64,000 nucleotides of DNA from the NCBI GenBank assembly GCA_024516155.1, contig JAJJXM010000003.1:1488001-1552000 (forward strand). The letters are read 5' to 3'. The notes below the pieces were generated by a model that saw nothing but the letters and a program-made list of their open reading frames with translations, was not told the DNA's origin and did no database searches. Made by a program: the position numbers and the translations under genes. The number at the start of each line of letters is the position of its first letter. Position 1 is the first letter of the stretch. Below are positions 24,750-37,343 of this stretch, one piece after another. Source of the DNA: Pyronema omphalodes. Taxonomy: Eukaryota; Ascomycota; Pezizomycetes; Pezizales; Pyronemataceae.

Positions 24750-25985
24750 ATGTCCGCCGCAAACGACGAAAAGCGAAATGAGCTTGAAGCTCTCAAAGCC
24801 AGCGCCTTGAAGGCTTATGCTACCAAAGACTTTCCCAAAAGTGCCGACATCTACGGTGAAGCATGTCAACTTCAATCTGAAATTCAGGGCGAAGATAATC
24901 CTGCGAATGCACAGCTTCTTTACCTTTACGGTCGCGCCCTTTACCGAGTCGCAATTGACAAGAACGACGTTCTCGGAGCACCTACCGACAAGGCTGACAA
25001 GGAGAAGGAGCAGACTTCAAAGGGAAAGCGCGACCTGGCTTCTGTCTCCGAGGAACCTGAGGAAGCAGACAAACTTGCACAAGCAAAAAAGGCAGCTGGT
25101 CTATTCCAGTTCCACGGTGACGCCGAAGACGAGGAATCCGATGAGGATGACGAGGACGAGGAGGAGGGTGAAGGAGACGATGACGATGACGATATGGCGG
25201 CCGCCTGGTCTGTCCTTGACCTCGCCCGTGTCATGTTCGAGAAACAGATTGCCGCCGACGAAGCCGACAAGAAGTGGACTGATGAGGAGGCGAAGGAGGT
25301 AAAAACTATGCTCGCTGATGTCTACGATCTCCTCGGAGAGGTGTCCCTTGAGTCCGAGAACTTCTTCCAGGCTACTAAGGACTTTGATTCATCGCTTACT
25401 CTCAAGGAGGAGCTCTGCCCCATTGAGTCAAACTTGATCTCGGAGGCACACTTCAAGATGTCGTTGGCGCTTGAGTACTCCTCTGCTGGCGAGGGAATCT
25501 CTAAGGAGGATGAGAAGAAGCTTCGTGACGCCGCGGCTGAGCACATTGACAAAGCGATTGCCTCCTGCAAGGCGCGTAAGGCTATCGAGGAGTCTGCTAG
25601 GGGATCCGCCGACAAAGGCAAGGGCAAGGCCTCTGCCTCCGACGCCTCAAAGGACAAGCAGATTGATGAGATTGATGAGATTATCGCCGAGTTGGAACAG
25701 AGGGCAGAGGATCTTCGGAACCCTCCTCCTCCTACTCAGCTGGAGCAGGATGAGAAGCTACAAGGACTCCTTGGAGAGATTTTGGGAGGAGGAAAGGACC
25801 CTATGTTGGCAAAGCAGGCTTTGGAGCAGGCGATGGCAAGTGCGAATGATCTTAGTGGTATGGTTCGCAAGAAGGCGAAGCCTGCCCAGGAACAGGGAAG
25901 CACCAGCAGCAGCAGTGCTAAGCGGAAGCTTGATGATGGCGAGGATGAGGGAGCCGACAAGAAGGCTAAGGTCGATGATGCTTAG
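24750..25985 (+). CDS. NASP/Sim3/Hif1-type histone chaperone (SHNi-TPR)
   Basis: A single exon encodes 411 residues. Residues about 12-75 form the first TPR unit (LKASALKAYATKDFPKSADI ... LLYLYGRALYRVA); a strongly acidic insert (124-148, almost all Asp/Glu) interrupts the second TPR, as in NASP family members; further TPR helices run to about 280 (LLGEVSLESENFFQATKDF, and AHFKMSLALEYSSAGE), followed by a coiled-coil stretch (DEIDEIIAELEQRAEDL) and a bipartite nuclear signal near the C terminus (KRKLDD ... KKAK). The family binds free H3-H4 in the nucleus, stores and hands it to assembly factors, and in fission yeast (Sim3) helps deliver the centromeric H3 variant. Head-to-head placement with DPB2 fits S-phase co-expression. 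No intron is needed. Confidence 0.9.
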   Translation: MSAANDEKRNELEALKASALKAYATKDFPKSADIYGEACQLQSEIQGEDNPANAQLLYLYGRALYRVAIDKNDVLGAPTDKADKEKEQTSKGKRDLASVSEEPEEADKLAQAKKAAGLFQFHGDAEDEESDEDDEDEEEGEGDDDDDDMAAAWSVLDLARVMFEKQIAADEADKKWTDEEAKEVKTMLADVYDLLGEVSLESENFFQATKDFDSSLTLKEELCPIESNLISEAHFKMSLALEYSSAGEGISKEDEKKLRDAAAEHIDKAIASCKARKAIEESARGSADKGKGKASASDASKDKQIDEIDEIIAELEQRAEDLRNPPPPTQLEQDEKLQGLLGEILGGGKDPMLAKQALEQAMASANDLSGMVRKKAKPAQEQGSTSSSSAKRKLDDGEDEGADKKAKVDDA

Positions 25986-26478
25986 GGTGTTCATTGATTC
26001 GTCAATGGTTAATTGATCTGATCGTTTGTTCGGAGCCCTGGTAGGAAACGAAGAAAATGTAATACCAAAAATTAATGCTTATGGTTATCTGTCACTTTTT
26101 GGAGGATTGGTTGTCGGTTACCCTTTAGGGAATATTTATGATACGTTTCTCGGTTTTAGGGTTGCGTATGTAATGTCATGCCGCTCATGTTTGAATATTA
26201 TGCATCTATGCAAACAAATGCATAACTACCCCACCTTGTGTTCTCATGACTGTTTATATATGTAGCAGTGACTTCTGTTTATTGTTACACAGCTTTAACC
26301 AATCAAACAAATCCATCCGCCTCGGTAACCATCGTCAACGTGGAACCCCACTGATAAGGTGTTATATAACAACGTGTAGAACAGCAAGGCTCCCACATCG
26401 CGAGTTCCGACTTCAGCTTCAACTTCAAGCTTGTCGCAAACCTCCACGTAATTCTACGAACATCAACGCATCGCCACG
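25986..26478. other. Spacer between the NASP and Yippee genes
   Basis: It should contain the 3' end of NASP and the 5' region of the Yippee gene. No extra gene is visible. Confidence 0.6.
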
Positions 26479-26961
26479 ATGTCTCCCTCCTTGCACCTCC
26501 CCCGCTACCTCACCCCCTCTGTTAGCCCCTCCGTCGCCCCTCCTCATCTAGCTAGTACTATCCTGGCCTGTCGCCATTGCCACACCCACCTCTGTCCCAC
26601 TTCTTCCATCATATCAAAGACCTTCACAGGTCGCTACGGGCGGGCATATCTCCTCTCCTCTTCCTCCCTTGATGAATCCGTAGTTAAACTCCTCCGCCAA
26701 CAAGAGCGACATTTGGTTACTGGTCTACATACTGTGACAGATTATCAATGCGCTCGATGTGGCGCGGAGTTGGGGTGGAGATATGATTCTGCCAAGGAGC
26801 CGGATCAGAAATATAAGGAACGGAAATGGATTCTGGAAAGGGAGAGGGTGATGGAAGTTAGTGGGGCGGAGGATAGGGTGCAGGAGACAGTAGAGCGGTT
26901 GATCAGAGCAGGAGAAAAACGGATTTGGGAGGTAGATTGGGAAGGGGGTTTTCGTGGATAG
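26479..26961 (+). CDS. Yippee-family zinc-binding protein
   Basis: A single exon of 160 residues. The Yippee fold is shown by two CxxC pairs, CRHC at 31-34 and CARC at 91-94, the glycine-rich KTFTGRYGRAYL (48-59), and the signature TGLHTVTDYQC followed by GAELGWRY and EPDQKYKERKWILERE. Yippee proteins are small nuclear or cytoplasmic zinc-binding folds related to the Mis18 and cereblon domains; their biochemical role is poorly defined. Here the core is followed by about 38 extra charged residues, and the N terminus is Pro/Ser-rich. The ATG sits in a good context (CACGATGTC). It lies 493 bp downstream of the NASP gene on the same strand. Confidence 0.88.
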   Translation: MSPSLHLPRYLTPSVSPSVAPPHLASTILACRHCHTHLCPTSSIISKTFTGRYGRAYLLSSSSLDESVVKLLRQQERHLVTGLHTVTDYQCARCGAELGWRYDSAKEPDQKYKERKWILERERVMEVSGAEDRVQETVERLIRAGEKRIWEVDWEGGFRG

Positions 26962-29127
26962 GATGGAATGGATGAGTTGAGGAAATGGCAGGAGGGGTTT
27001 ATTAGGATAACTGGAGGCAGGTACAAGTCATGTGAGCTTCTCGGCTTGGGGCTATTCAGCGGTAATATAATTAGTGTTTAGTGCATAAATCTCCTTGCAT
27101 GTTCCCGCGCGGGATTGATTTCAACATCATGTGATGATATCACTGCGGTATATGCCCCAAAACACGGATGTTTCGACCATGAAACATCTTGATAGGTACA
27201 AGATGTACGAGCTTTTCCATCCTGGCGAAGATGGCGATGTATCGAAAAACACCATGAAATTCACGCTTCTCACTTGTACGGATCTACTGGGGTTCCTCTC
27301 CAAGGCGGTCGATGCAAGATAAAACTAAATACACTTATTTTACTGATATTCAATTTGGAAACCTAGGAAGGACTGAAGACTTCTAGAAACCGCTATAAAC
27401 GATGTCGATGCAGCCATCGGATCGTAATTTTTTTCAAAGCTCTTATTATTCCAAGACACCCACAAGTAACCACATGCCGCATTAATCTGGCTTATTACCT
27501 TCCCATCAGACGAACTGGTAAAACATAAATTGCATATGGGATAAATAAACCCTCCACATATGTCATTCGAGATTCATATACCCAACGCCGCATTGCTACA
27601 CATCAAAAATCAACAATTTTCTAAATCCAGACACGACAAGGATAAAGTTAACCAAAGTTATACCGGAATAAAGACGGATATAATCGTCGAGAACCGGATA
27701 AAGTTCTAAACACAATATTTCAATAGCCTGCACAGTCCAATACTAAATGCCAATAACTACGAAAGCCAATTGCCGATATATACCCGGTGTGAAATGATTA
27801 CCCCGATCATCAGTTGGTCGACATGATAAGATTCATTTGACGCAAAGGCCGACTATTAACTACTTTTGTGGTGTTATAGAGTTTAGATGGGGAGTCAGTC
27901 TCAGAGAGACCTTCCGTGCCTCTGTGAGCTCATGGTTGCATGTTGCCACAAGAAAATGCAGGCCCCGTTCTTTAACTCACTCCACTTCAACGATGAGGGT
28001 TTTGGGTTCCGTTTACTTATACTCAAGAGTTACTTGCGATGTCATGTTATAATCTTGATCCATGGTGTCAGAATAGCGCCATTCACGAGCAAACCGCTAA
28101 AACCAGTTTGGAGATGCATCGAAACGGACGTAAGTTTTTTATTTTTTTATTTTTATCAGAAGCAGATTTCATCAAGGTTATATTGGGCGCGAGAAGGTGG
28201 CTTGTATCGTACTGATTTGCCATCCTCAGCTCCCCAATGAATGCCTGTTGAAACGGTACTACTAATCGTTTTCTCCGCCACAGATATTGAATATCCTCAG
28301 GGCAAGGGCAGGATCAATTAGGAGTGGCTTCTACCAAGAGCGTATTGAGAGGTGAGAGGGTAGTTGGTATTATACCGCATCGCCCCCCTCATCTTTTTAA
28401 TCGATGCTTGTGAGAAACCCCTTCTGATGGATCAGTTACTCATTCCGATACTGTTTGACAGAGAAAAGGTTTGGAGGCATAAGCATAGGTTTATATTATA
28501 CACAGCGTAGACAGCAAGCTTCAAGAATGGCTATTGTGGACATCTTGAGCAAAGAAAGTGTCAGAATGCAAAGAGGGAAGCTGACCTTGGTTTTACTGAG
28601 AGAAAAAAAGAGGAAAAGAGGAAAAAAGGAAACAAGGAAAAACGAAAAAAAGGGAAAAATAAAAAAACACACCGCTTTACGGTAAGGATGAAGCATGAAG
28701 AGTGATAAAACGAGCACTGGGATTCAGTTTTACAGGGAAAAGGAAAGAAAAAAGAAGAACAGTCCACTTGCTAGAGGCATATGATAATGTTTTGATTTTT
28801 TTTCTAAAAAATGCCTTGCGCGAGTGATTGCTTGAGACACATAGCGCTGCAGGGTGGAGCATATATACGCTCCTCGACCGTTACATATACCCTGATTAGC
28901 GGCAAAAGTACCCTGTTCAGGATAAAATGCACATTTATTAGAGACAAAAGCGCACGTATGTATAACAGTAACCTAATATGTCGTGTTCCTTTATGATATC
29001 GTCATAGCACAAAATACCGTTATTTCGGCTTCGCTTGACTAATATTCATAGGCCCGACGTATTTGCAAAGGGACTGACAAATAACAATGAAAAAGTAAGC
29101 TTCTTATAAGGGTAAAAGCATTAGATG
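26962..29127. other. Intergenic region, no recognisable gene
   Basis: AT-rich DNA with short open frames only. A purine-rich plus-strand run (about 28560-28680) encodes a Lys/Arg-rich frame that looks like low-complexity sequence. Nothing supportable is seen. Confidence 0.55.
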
Positions 29128-29129
29128 TA

Positions 29130-29495
29130 CAGTCGACTCGGGTTATAAGGATACTATCTATAAGAATACCCACTGTAGAAGGGTACCTGCCGCGGTCCCG
29201 ACGGTTTTTGTATGGGAATTAAGGGTATCACAGTGTACTAGAATATCCTTATGAAAATGCCGAAAATTTGTATGGTACCCTTATACAGTGGGGCAGCTGG
29301 TGATGTGGCTATAGTGCAATTTGTGTGGCTATGGTGCAATTTGTGTGGCGCTAGGACTCCACTTACCTCCGCACTACCCCAGATCTGTGCATCTCGATCA
29401 ATCACTCGTGCCAAGCCCCTCGGTCTTTTAGAATATACATCATATAAGGGTACACCCCTTCGGTCCCGGCGTACCCTTATAGACCGAGTCGACTG
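29130..29495. mobile_element. MITE of Tc1/mariner (Fot1/pogo) type, 366 bp
   Basis: The ends are inverted repeats: CAGTCGACTCGG then TATAAGG(A/G)TAC on both sides, about 22 of 25 positions matching. TA dinucleotides flank it at 29128-29129 and 29496-29497, the TA target duplication of Tc1/mariner elements, and CAGT ends are typical of fungal Fot1/pogo elements. It has no transposase frame and would be a non-autonomous copy. Inside is a 20-bp tandem duplication (TGTGGCTATAGTGCAATTTG, about 29303-29343). Confidence 0.8.
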
Positions 29496-29497
29496 TA

Positions 29498-32400
29498 ATA
29501 TGGCTTCCTTCGGCAGCTAGAACTTGGCCTGCTCAGGTGTTTTTACGCTTGCTTCTATGATTCTCGCTTACGAAATAGTTTCGCGCTTGCTTGTTGATTG
29601 CTCGCATACTGCAACGGTTGCAAGCTTATATTGAGCTTTTAGCCTGATTTCATTGCGTCGGTGCTTATTTTATCATTCCGACTGCTTTGTTATTTTGTGT
29701 TTTTTTTTGATAAAATTCCACTGGAATCACTCGCACATGGTATTACAGTTGAACTTGAACGCCACCAATCACCCCACCTCATCCGCCCTTGTGACTCGAT
29801 TCCAACTCCATACTCCTGTACCGCCACCCGGAAGACCTCTCAAACAAGCTTAACCGCCACCGTCTCCAATCTCTCAACCTTACCACCGCTGATTCTGGAG
29901 CTCCTTTAAATTGCTTGCTCGCTACACGCCCCCACTGGTCAAATACTGAAACTTAAACGACAGATTTTTGAGGGCATTGCTCTTACCGCAGATCCAAATT
30001 ACTTAATAAACCTGAAATGCGGCTTCGACGCGTCGTTATTTATCGCCTCTCCGCATACCCATTTGACCATTATATGCCACCGCCACCACCACCGTTTATC
30101 ACGAGCTTATTCATAACGCTACTATAAGCCGTCCAAAATATCCACCAAACTTCAAAGTATCTCCATAGTATCCAACCACGCAGTCCGACGACTGGCCCAA
30201 GGCGTAAACCTTCTACCGCCCACTGCTAACCCTGAATGACAGCCCATGCCTACAAACACCAACACCAATCGGTAACAAACCAGAATCACATGCCAAAAGG
30301 TGGTCTTCGAACATGAAGGCACTCGCTACATTTATGAACTTGAATTTTAACTATGAATTTTATTCCTATCTTTCGGCAGGTATCTCGCGCCTGGATCTGG
30401 AACCTGGACCGGTGAATGACGAGAGTTGGGTGCAGAACCATGTCGTCAGGAACACCGCAAGGACGCGCATGAGTACTTGTACTGCTGCTAAAGGCATTTC
30501 TGATGGAAGTTACATAGGAATGAAGAGCACGAGACCCTTGGAGGTAATCAACCCCGAGATGACTTGCGAAGGCCAGGTCATGATATCGCCTTTGTACCGT
30601 GGCTTAAGGCAAGGTGATCATAGTATCGAACGTTCTGACATCTTTGTGTGTATTACATTATGCTGATGCTGATATGAGTCCTAAAAATATCCAGGGATCG
30701 TGAAGGTAGGGCTGAGTGGCGTTGGTATATATTCCTATCCAACTTGGGCTTGATCGTGTCTCTCATACGCTGTTTTGTTATCCCTATTCCAAGAATCATT
30801 CAGCATAAATTCTGCACATATCCTTTGTAGCTTGTAAGAGACTACGAACCATTGCTGCATTCCGAACTGTTACAAAGCGGGACCTCGACTTTGACAATGC
30901 ATATTCCCCGCTGCCATCTCGGCTCCAGGTTTAGAGAACTAATTTCCCGCCGTCAAAATCATCGTCTTATCCCCGATATCATCGAGCGATGACAATAATG
31001 ACGATGGTTAATCCACGACCACAACCGCCGGCGAATCCGAGTCTCCCTTCTGTCGTCAACTGAACTCCCGTTCATTCTCCTCTACGTGCTCAACCTCATA
31101 AAACTCCACCTGCTCCACCTCGTCCCCATCGGACAAATCGTCTTCCGATCAATGCGAATTTGACCAATGGTACAACGCTGACACCTCCGGCTACGATAAC
31201 GATAACTCAAACACTTTGACTTTCAATATCCCAGACTACTGCCTCCTTTGTGACTCATACGAATCCGGCGCAGGCCATGTCTCATGGAAACCAGAAGCCA
31301 AGCCAACCATTAGTCGCCGTAACTTGCTACCGAATACTGTCAAGGACCGTGGGAGAAACGTTAACCTTCTGGGGACAACTGGTAGCACAGGGATTACATA
31401 TAACAGAACATAGTGGGAGACACAGGTCATACTTGCTAAACGGTACCTTGAGCCCGGCACAGTACGATGTACTGTCTTGAAGATCCGTGGACAAGCCACT
31501 ATTAGGAAGCAGACGACGGACCAAATAATCGCCAGGCGTGATTAACGACCACTTGAAGGAGTATGGCTTTATGGGAATGGGCGCTGTGAGCTTTAGGAAC
31601 GGGTTATATTGAAAGTACCAGTGAGAATAAGGTTGGGTTGTAGGTTGTGGGGGGATGGGATGCTGAGAGTGTATATTGCGTGAGAGGGATACCGGAAATG
31701 CGAGAGGACGTTTGGACAGGGTGCGGCGAATCCGAGTGTGACGGGAACGCTCCTAGGGAGGTTGCGGAGAAGAGAGTGTGATAAGACATGGTTGAAATCT
31801 TGTTCGTTTTGTTGTGTTGGACAAAGGTGGTTCTGCGTAATTCCTGGGTAAGTAAGATGATAAGCTACCGTGATGAGCTGTTATTTGATCTTCCTCGTCG
31901 TCAAAACTCTCATCTTTGATTTCTAGCGGTATCTAACCCTTTAAGCGCCGCGGAAGCCTTTTGGGTGATCGACGGAATATCTACCTTTCGGTGACGCTGT
32001 TTATGAATTGCGTTTCTAACTGCATCTGCACAGATATTTCTGTCCAACATTAACAATACACGGCCTTTCGTGTTTCCCTATTGCGGAGTTCACCGGGACG
32101 ACTGTGAAAAACGCTCACACATGGAGCGTGGTGATATCATTCCACCTCCACGGAGTTTCACCCCGCACACGACTCCAACATCTGCGATGCTCATAACACG
32201 ACCACCAACACTTTCTCTCACAAAAGCTCTTTCTCTGGACATCCCTCCTGTTTATCCCCAGCACATAATCCAGCACATCAGCCTACTGAGGCATCAATGG
32301 AACGTCAACGGACGATTATTTTAGTAAGTTTCTGACTTCTGCGTAGCCAAATGTTTTTGCACCCGCACACTCCGTTCTCGACGATCAGTTTCGAGGCATT

Positions 32401-32839
32401 ACGGTTCACATCATAACATAATTCCGGTTCAATGACGTGGGTTGGAGTCGGATTTAATTATGTATCAAGAGCCGTGAGCCGTCGGAATTGTGTGCTCTTT
32501 CCATTCCTCGAGTGGTTAGACAACCTGACACCGCTCCACGGTTCCTCAGGCCATTGCTTTTGCTGAATATCTGATTTGTGGGTATTGAGGAACGATTACT
32601 AAAATTCCGGAAGTAGATACTAAGAGCTCCGAAATTCCCCAAAGATTTGTTTTCTACTGCAACCGACCAACGGTACTACTTCTCGATAGCCAACTTTGGC
32701 AAATACTGCCTTGAGACAAGAATGTCAGGACTTCAAAGCCTATCTACATTATCCAACTTTGGACATTCTTCTCACGCGAGAATCACAATGCCGTCCCACC
32801 TGAGGTCCATGTGTTCCTGCTCCCATGGACTACCTCTGC
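29498..32839. other. Intergenic region left of the retrotransposon block, no recognisable gene
   Basis: Only short open frames without known motifs (the longest, 30313-30666, has 117 codons). I see no splice chain, RNA gene or transposon ends. Confidence 0.5.
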
Positions 32840-33386
32840 ATCTGCCCAACCCAGACCCACTCCTTGAAACAAGCACTAGAAGAAGATACCCTGTTTAACG
32901 CATTGCTCGCCTGCACCGGTATCCGTGTTACAGGAGATAAGATTTCCGACCCCCCGACCTTTGACAGCTCCACAGAGACGAGCTCCGCCGCTTTGTGTCC
33001 CTACTCCGCATCAAGCGAGTCAGCGATGAGTTCCGTTTCCCCACACCCGACAAGAGAATCTCTTATGCGATGGGATGTGTCCGCAGACGCGCCTTAGATC
33101 AGATCCTACTCTACATCAAGGACAACTGAACCCGCTGGGCCTTGAACGACATAGAAGATGTCATTAAGATTCTTCAACGGACCTCCGGAGAACCCAACGA
33201 GTGTGCAACGGCTCGCTTCAAACTCCAAAATCTCCGTCAAAACAATCGCGAATTCTCGGACTATTACGCCGAGTTCTCCGGCCTGGTCACGGAGCTGGGC
33301 TGGCACGAAAATGCCACCATGGACGCCTTCAGTGATCAACTGTCTATTGAACTCAGCGAAAAACTGGTCGGCGCACCCCCCACCGC
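32840..33386 (+). pseudogene. Internally deleted chromovirus gag remnant
   Basis: Decayed gag of the same family as the elements to the right. A piece resembling the short leader ORF (SLKQALEEDTL) is fused directly to GIRVTGDKISDPPTF, so roughly 600 bp of gag is missing between them. The rest (RALDQIL, DVIKILQRT, RFKLQNLRQNNREFSDYYAEF, EKLVGAPPT) is present with a stop and frame changes, and is cut off at 33386 by the LTR of Element 0. Confidence 0.8.
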
Positions 33387-33920
33387 TGGCACGGCACATG
33401 GCTGACGGGCCGTTGTGTTGTTGCGTTGCCATTGTGTTGCTGTTGTCGTTGTGCCGTTGTCGTTGTTGTGCCGTGTTGTGATATCGATTTGTTGTTGTGT
33501 GTGCCGTGCCGCTGAAGGTGATGATTGATTGATGATGGATTACGTAGCACGAGCTGTAGGAGCTGTGGCGTCGCAGCTTGGATGATGGAGAACATAAACC
33601 GAATCATGTAGCGATGTTGGTTGACGGCCAGCAAGAGCTCTGGCCGCCCTTTGTACATAAGGAGGCTTGCCTCCCCGCTGACTGAGTTCTACATCGAACG
33701 TCTTGTGTCTTTCTCTCGACCTTGAATAACATTTCCTCATCTCCTAGTCGTAAAGACTTACGTCACTCTTGTCCCTGTCCTTGTCCTTGTTTAGTGTGCC
33801 GGCCGCCTGTCGAGCACTTCGGTCCTTGTCTCTCCGTTCTGGCTCCCGGAGCCCAGCCTGGTCCCCTTTCCCGGTAGTGTTCAGTGTGTCCCTCCAACGT
33901 TCGTTCGCAGTCCCCGACAT
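33387..33920 (+). repeat. 5' LTR of Element 0
   Basis: Ends in CCCCGACA followed by TTACGTTCGATCG, the same junction as the other copies. It contains the family's GGAGGCTTGCCTCC palindrome and a CTTGTCC-rich right part. The start has decayed (TGG for TGT). Confidence 0.85.
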
Positions 33921-34184
33921 TACGTTCGATCGCAAAATATTCGACCGACACGCATGAACCCAACTGGTTCTGCCTGGATGCCTACCATGAAGCAAGCCTA
34001 GAAACCCACACCCCAAGAGAGACCTTTGGAATACCTAGCCGTTTCGCTGGCGCCATCCGACGAACCCTCAGCAGAGCAGAAGATCTCGGCTACCTTGTTG
34101 TCCGTTGGGAACTCCACACTTACGACTACCAGGAGTACGTCCGCTACACCATCAAGCTCAAGCCTATTCCCTGAGCCAACAGAC

Positions 34185-35535
34185 ATGCACGTTAAGATTA
34201 TCGAGGAAGGGCATTGGCAGCAGATTGTTAACGCTGCTTCCATGACCCAGTTTCCGGATGGGCATGACCCGGTTACATTCACCAAGCAGCTCGCCCAGTC
34301 GATCCTGCACACCCAGGACCATCCCACAGGCTATATTTTAAACGACCTCGCCGAGACCCCCGGCTCCCGTACCAGCGCCCGAGTCTCCAGCCCTGTCGCC
34401 TCCCGCGCCGCGGAACCCCCCACCATTGCCCTCATTCCCCCCATCGTTATCCAAACCCGGTCCATACGGGTTTACCCCAACGGACCAGACAGCGCGCCTC
34501 AAGCCGCTGCGCCCCCCACCCCAGCCACAGCCACAGCAGCAGCCCCCGCCCCCGCTATTATCGCGCCAGTCCCAAGGCTCCCCCCCCGGACCCAGAAATC
34601 CCCCTAACCCCCGAAGAACAAGCAGATGCAAACGAGAACCAATACTATGAGAAGGAGATCACCCGTCAGCGTGACCTCATTGTCGTTGCTCGCCCCCCCC
34701 CCCCGGCATCCGCGTCACCGGTGATAAAATTTCGGACCCACCAACCTTCGATGGGTCAAACAGGGAAGACCTCCGCCGATTTGTTTCCCTGCTTCGGATT
34801 AAATTGGTCAGCGACGAATTGCACTTTCCGACCCCCCACAAACGAATCTCCTACCCCATGGGCCGCCTCCGCGGGTGCGCCCTCGACCAGATCCTCACGT
34901 ATATCAAGGATAATGGAAACCGCTGGGCCCTAAACGACGTCAAGACGTCATGAAGATCTTGCAACGAACCTTTGGAGACCCGGACGAGCGCGCAAGGCTG
35001 GTTGTAACCTTCAGAATCTCCGGCAAAAGAACCGAGGGTTTTCCGAGTACTACGCAGAATTCTCCCGCCTCGTTGCAGAACTGGGTTGGGATGAAGCCGC
35101 TACCATGGACGCCCTAAGGAAAGGCGTATCCATTGAATTGCATGAGAAGTTGGTTGGCGCACCTCCCACCACTACAATGCATGAGTTCGTTGACCAGTGC
35201 CAGAAGCTGGACTCTCAGCTGAGATCCCTGGAGGATCTTCCCAAGCTGCGCACCAACCGCGGCCAAACCAAATCCACTACCACCACCACCCCCGCAACAA
35301 GCCGCCGCACCCCCGTTACCCAGCCAACTACCGCCTCTTCTAGCAAACAGACCACTGCCCAGGAACCCCGCCAGAAACTATCAGCACCAGAACGCGCTAC
35401 CCGTCTGTCAGCAGGACGTTGTCTTTACTGCGGTGGCCTCGGCCACATGGCAGCCTCGTGCCCTGGGAAGACTAATGTCAAAGTTGCAAGCGTTGAATTG
35501 TTGGATGGGGAAGAAGATGTTTCGGGAGAAGATTA
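34185..35535 (+). pseudogene. gag of Element 0 (broken)
   Basis: Begins MHVKIIEEGHWQQIVN and carries the proline/alanine-rich middle, capsid-like core and the zinc knuckle CLYCGGLGHMAASC near the end. A frame change occurs in a run of eight C at 34580-34587, with others around 34690 and 34945. The gag/pol slippery site seen in sister copies is altered here (GGGAGAA). Confidence 0.85.
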
Positions 35536-37343
35536 AACCCACCGCAGGAAGATGGCTCTGCCGCTGGTAGGAAGATCATTGCAGACACATTATTGTTATC
35601 AGGCGCAAGTTTTACAGGCGAATTAGAATGCAAACACCTTGTTCTGTCTTGCTCCTTGTTCTTCAATAACCGGTGGTGAAGACAGTAGTGCTCGTTGACT
35701 GCGGCGCCACTGGCATCGCATTTGTAGATCGCAATTTTGCCTGCCATCACAAACTCCCTCTGAAACCCTTACCCACAGCCTGAACGGTCCAAGTGATTGA
35801 TGGCCGACCAATATCCTTGGGAAAAATCACCCACCTCGCCCGAGTAGAGTGCACCATCAATGGTCACTCGGAAACCCTCCCCATGCTCGTCACCAAGTTA
35901 GTACACTACCCGGTGGTGCTGGGCATCCCCTGGGTAAAGGAACACTACGTGACGATAACCTTCAGCTCCAACACCGTAAGCTTCGATTCAGAATTTTGCC
36001 TGAGGAACTGTACCCCGGTACCAGTAAGCACGACCGGTGTCGAGGTCCTGGACCCAAGGCCCCCTCCCGTCGTCCACGAGTCCGACACAGACTCCATGCC
36101 GGAACCGGAAAACCCGGTCCCTGACCCTCCGGACGACCCTCCGATAGCAATTTCCAGCGTAACCATCTCCGATTTCAAAGAAATGGTAGAAGACGAGAGC
36201 CTGACTGTCTTTCCACTATCCTTGGATCAAATCACCGTCGCACTAGAGGACAGACCCCCCCTCACAGACGACAAATTATGGGAGATGATCCCCGAAGAAT
36301 ACCTCGACTACCTCGATCTGTTCAAGGAAGTCAATGCGAAGGAACTCCCCCCACACCGACCATACGACCACAAGATCCCGTTGAAAGAGGGATTCGTTGC
36401 CCCCTTCGGCCCCCTATACTCGTTATCACGCAATGAGTTACAGACACTAAAAGCCTGGCTGGATGAGAATTTGGAACAAGGCTTCATACAACGCTCCCAA
36501 TCATCAGCCGCCTCCCCTATACTATTTGTGAAGAAATCGGACGGATCCTAACTGTTATGCGTGGATGACCGAAGATTGAATGAAGGGACCGAAAAGAACC
36601 GGTACCTGCTACCGCTGACACAGGAAACGATGATGAATCTTTCCAAAGCCCAGTATTTTACAACCCTAGACGTCCGCAGCGCCTATCACCTGATTAGAAT
36701 GGCAGAAGGCGAAGAATGGAAAACGGCATTCCGGACGAGGTACGGATTGTTCGAATCAAAGGTGATGCCTTTTGGGCTCACTAACGCGCCTGCCGATTTC
36801 CAAGCATTCATCAACGACGTGTTACGGCCATATTTGGACCAGTTCTGCACTGCGTACCTGGACAATATCCTCGTATTCTTGGAAACAAAGCCTGACCATA
36901 CCTCACATTTCCGGAAAATCTTGGAACGACTTAAACAAGAAAAGTTGCACTTGAAGCCAGAGAAATGCAAGTTCGCCAAAGCCGAAGTCCAATCCCTGGG
37001 GTATAACATTGGCCGTCATGGCGCTCGCATGATGGATTGCAAGGTGGCAACGGTCAGGGACTGGCAGGAACCTACCAATTTTATACAGGTTCAAGAATTC
37101 CTCGGATTCGCGAACTTCTACCGACGATTCATTAAAGACTACTCAAAAGTGGTCTCCCCCCTGACGGTGTTGACCAAGAAACAAGATGGGAAAGCAATCC
37201 CCTTCACCTGGGGCAAGGACCAGCAAAACGCCTTCGATCGCTTTAAAAATGCGTTCACCACAGCACCGATCCTGAAGCATTTTGACTACGAAAAGCCGAT
37301 CGTGGTAGAAACGGACGCATCTGATTATGTGTCCGCTGGAGTG
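35530..37343 (+). pseudogene. pol of Element 0 (PR, RT, start of RNase H; truncated)
   Basis: Protease (DCGAT at about 35700), reverse transcriptase (LDVRSAY, MPFGLTNAP, and YLDN in place of the catalytic YLDD) and the start of RNase H (ETDASDY). There is a stop at 36549-36551 and frame changes around 35680 and 35785. The YLDD to YLDN change would remove a catalytic aspartate. Confidence 0.85.

Larger units (their letters stand above)
33387..37343 (+). mobile_element. Element 0: truncated, decayed Ty3/gypsy chromovirus
   Basis: It begins with a 534-bp 5' LTR (33387-33920, first bases TGGCACGG instead of TGTCACGG) inserted into the older gag remnant. Gag, protease, reverse transcriptase and the start of RNase H follow, ending at SDYVSAGV where the LTR of Element 1 starts. 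The second half (RNase H remainder, integrase, chromodomain, 3' LTR) is absent from the window. Several frameshifts and stops make it inactive. Confidence 0.9.

Noticed and set aside
32500..32570. tRNA-like CGAGTGGTTAGAC (Ser/Leu D-arm resemblance)
   Set aside because: No acceptor pairing, anticodon arm or GTTCRANNC T-loop follows at the right distance.
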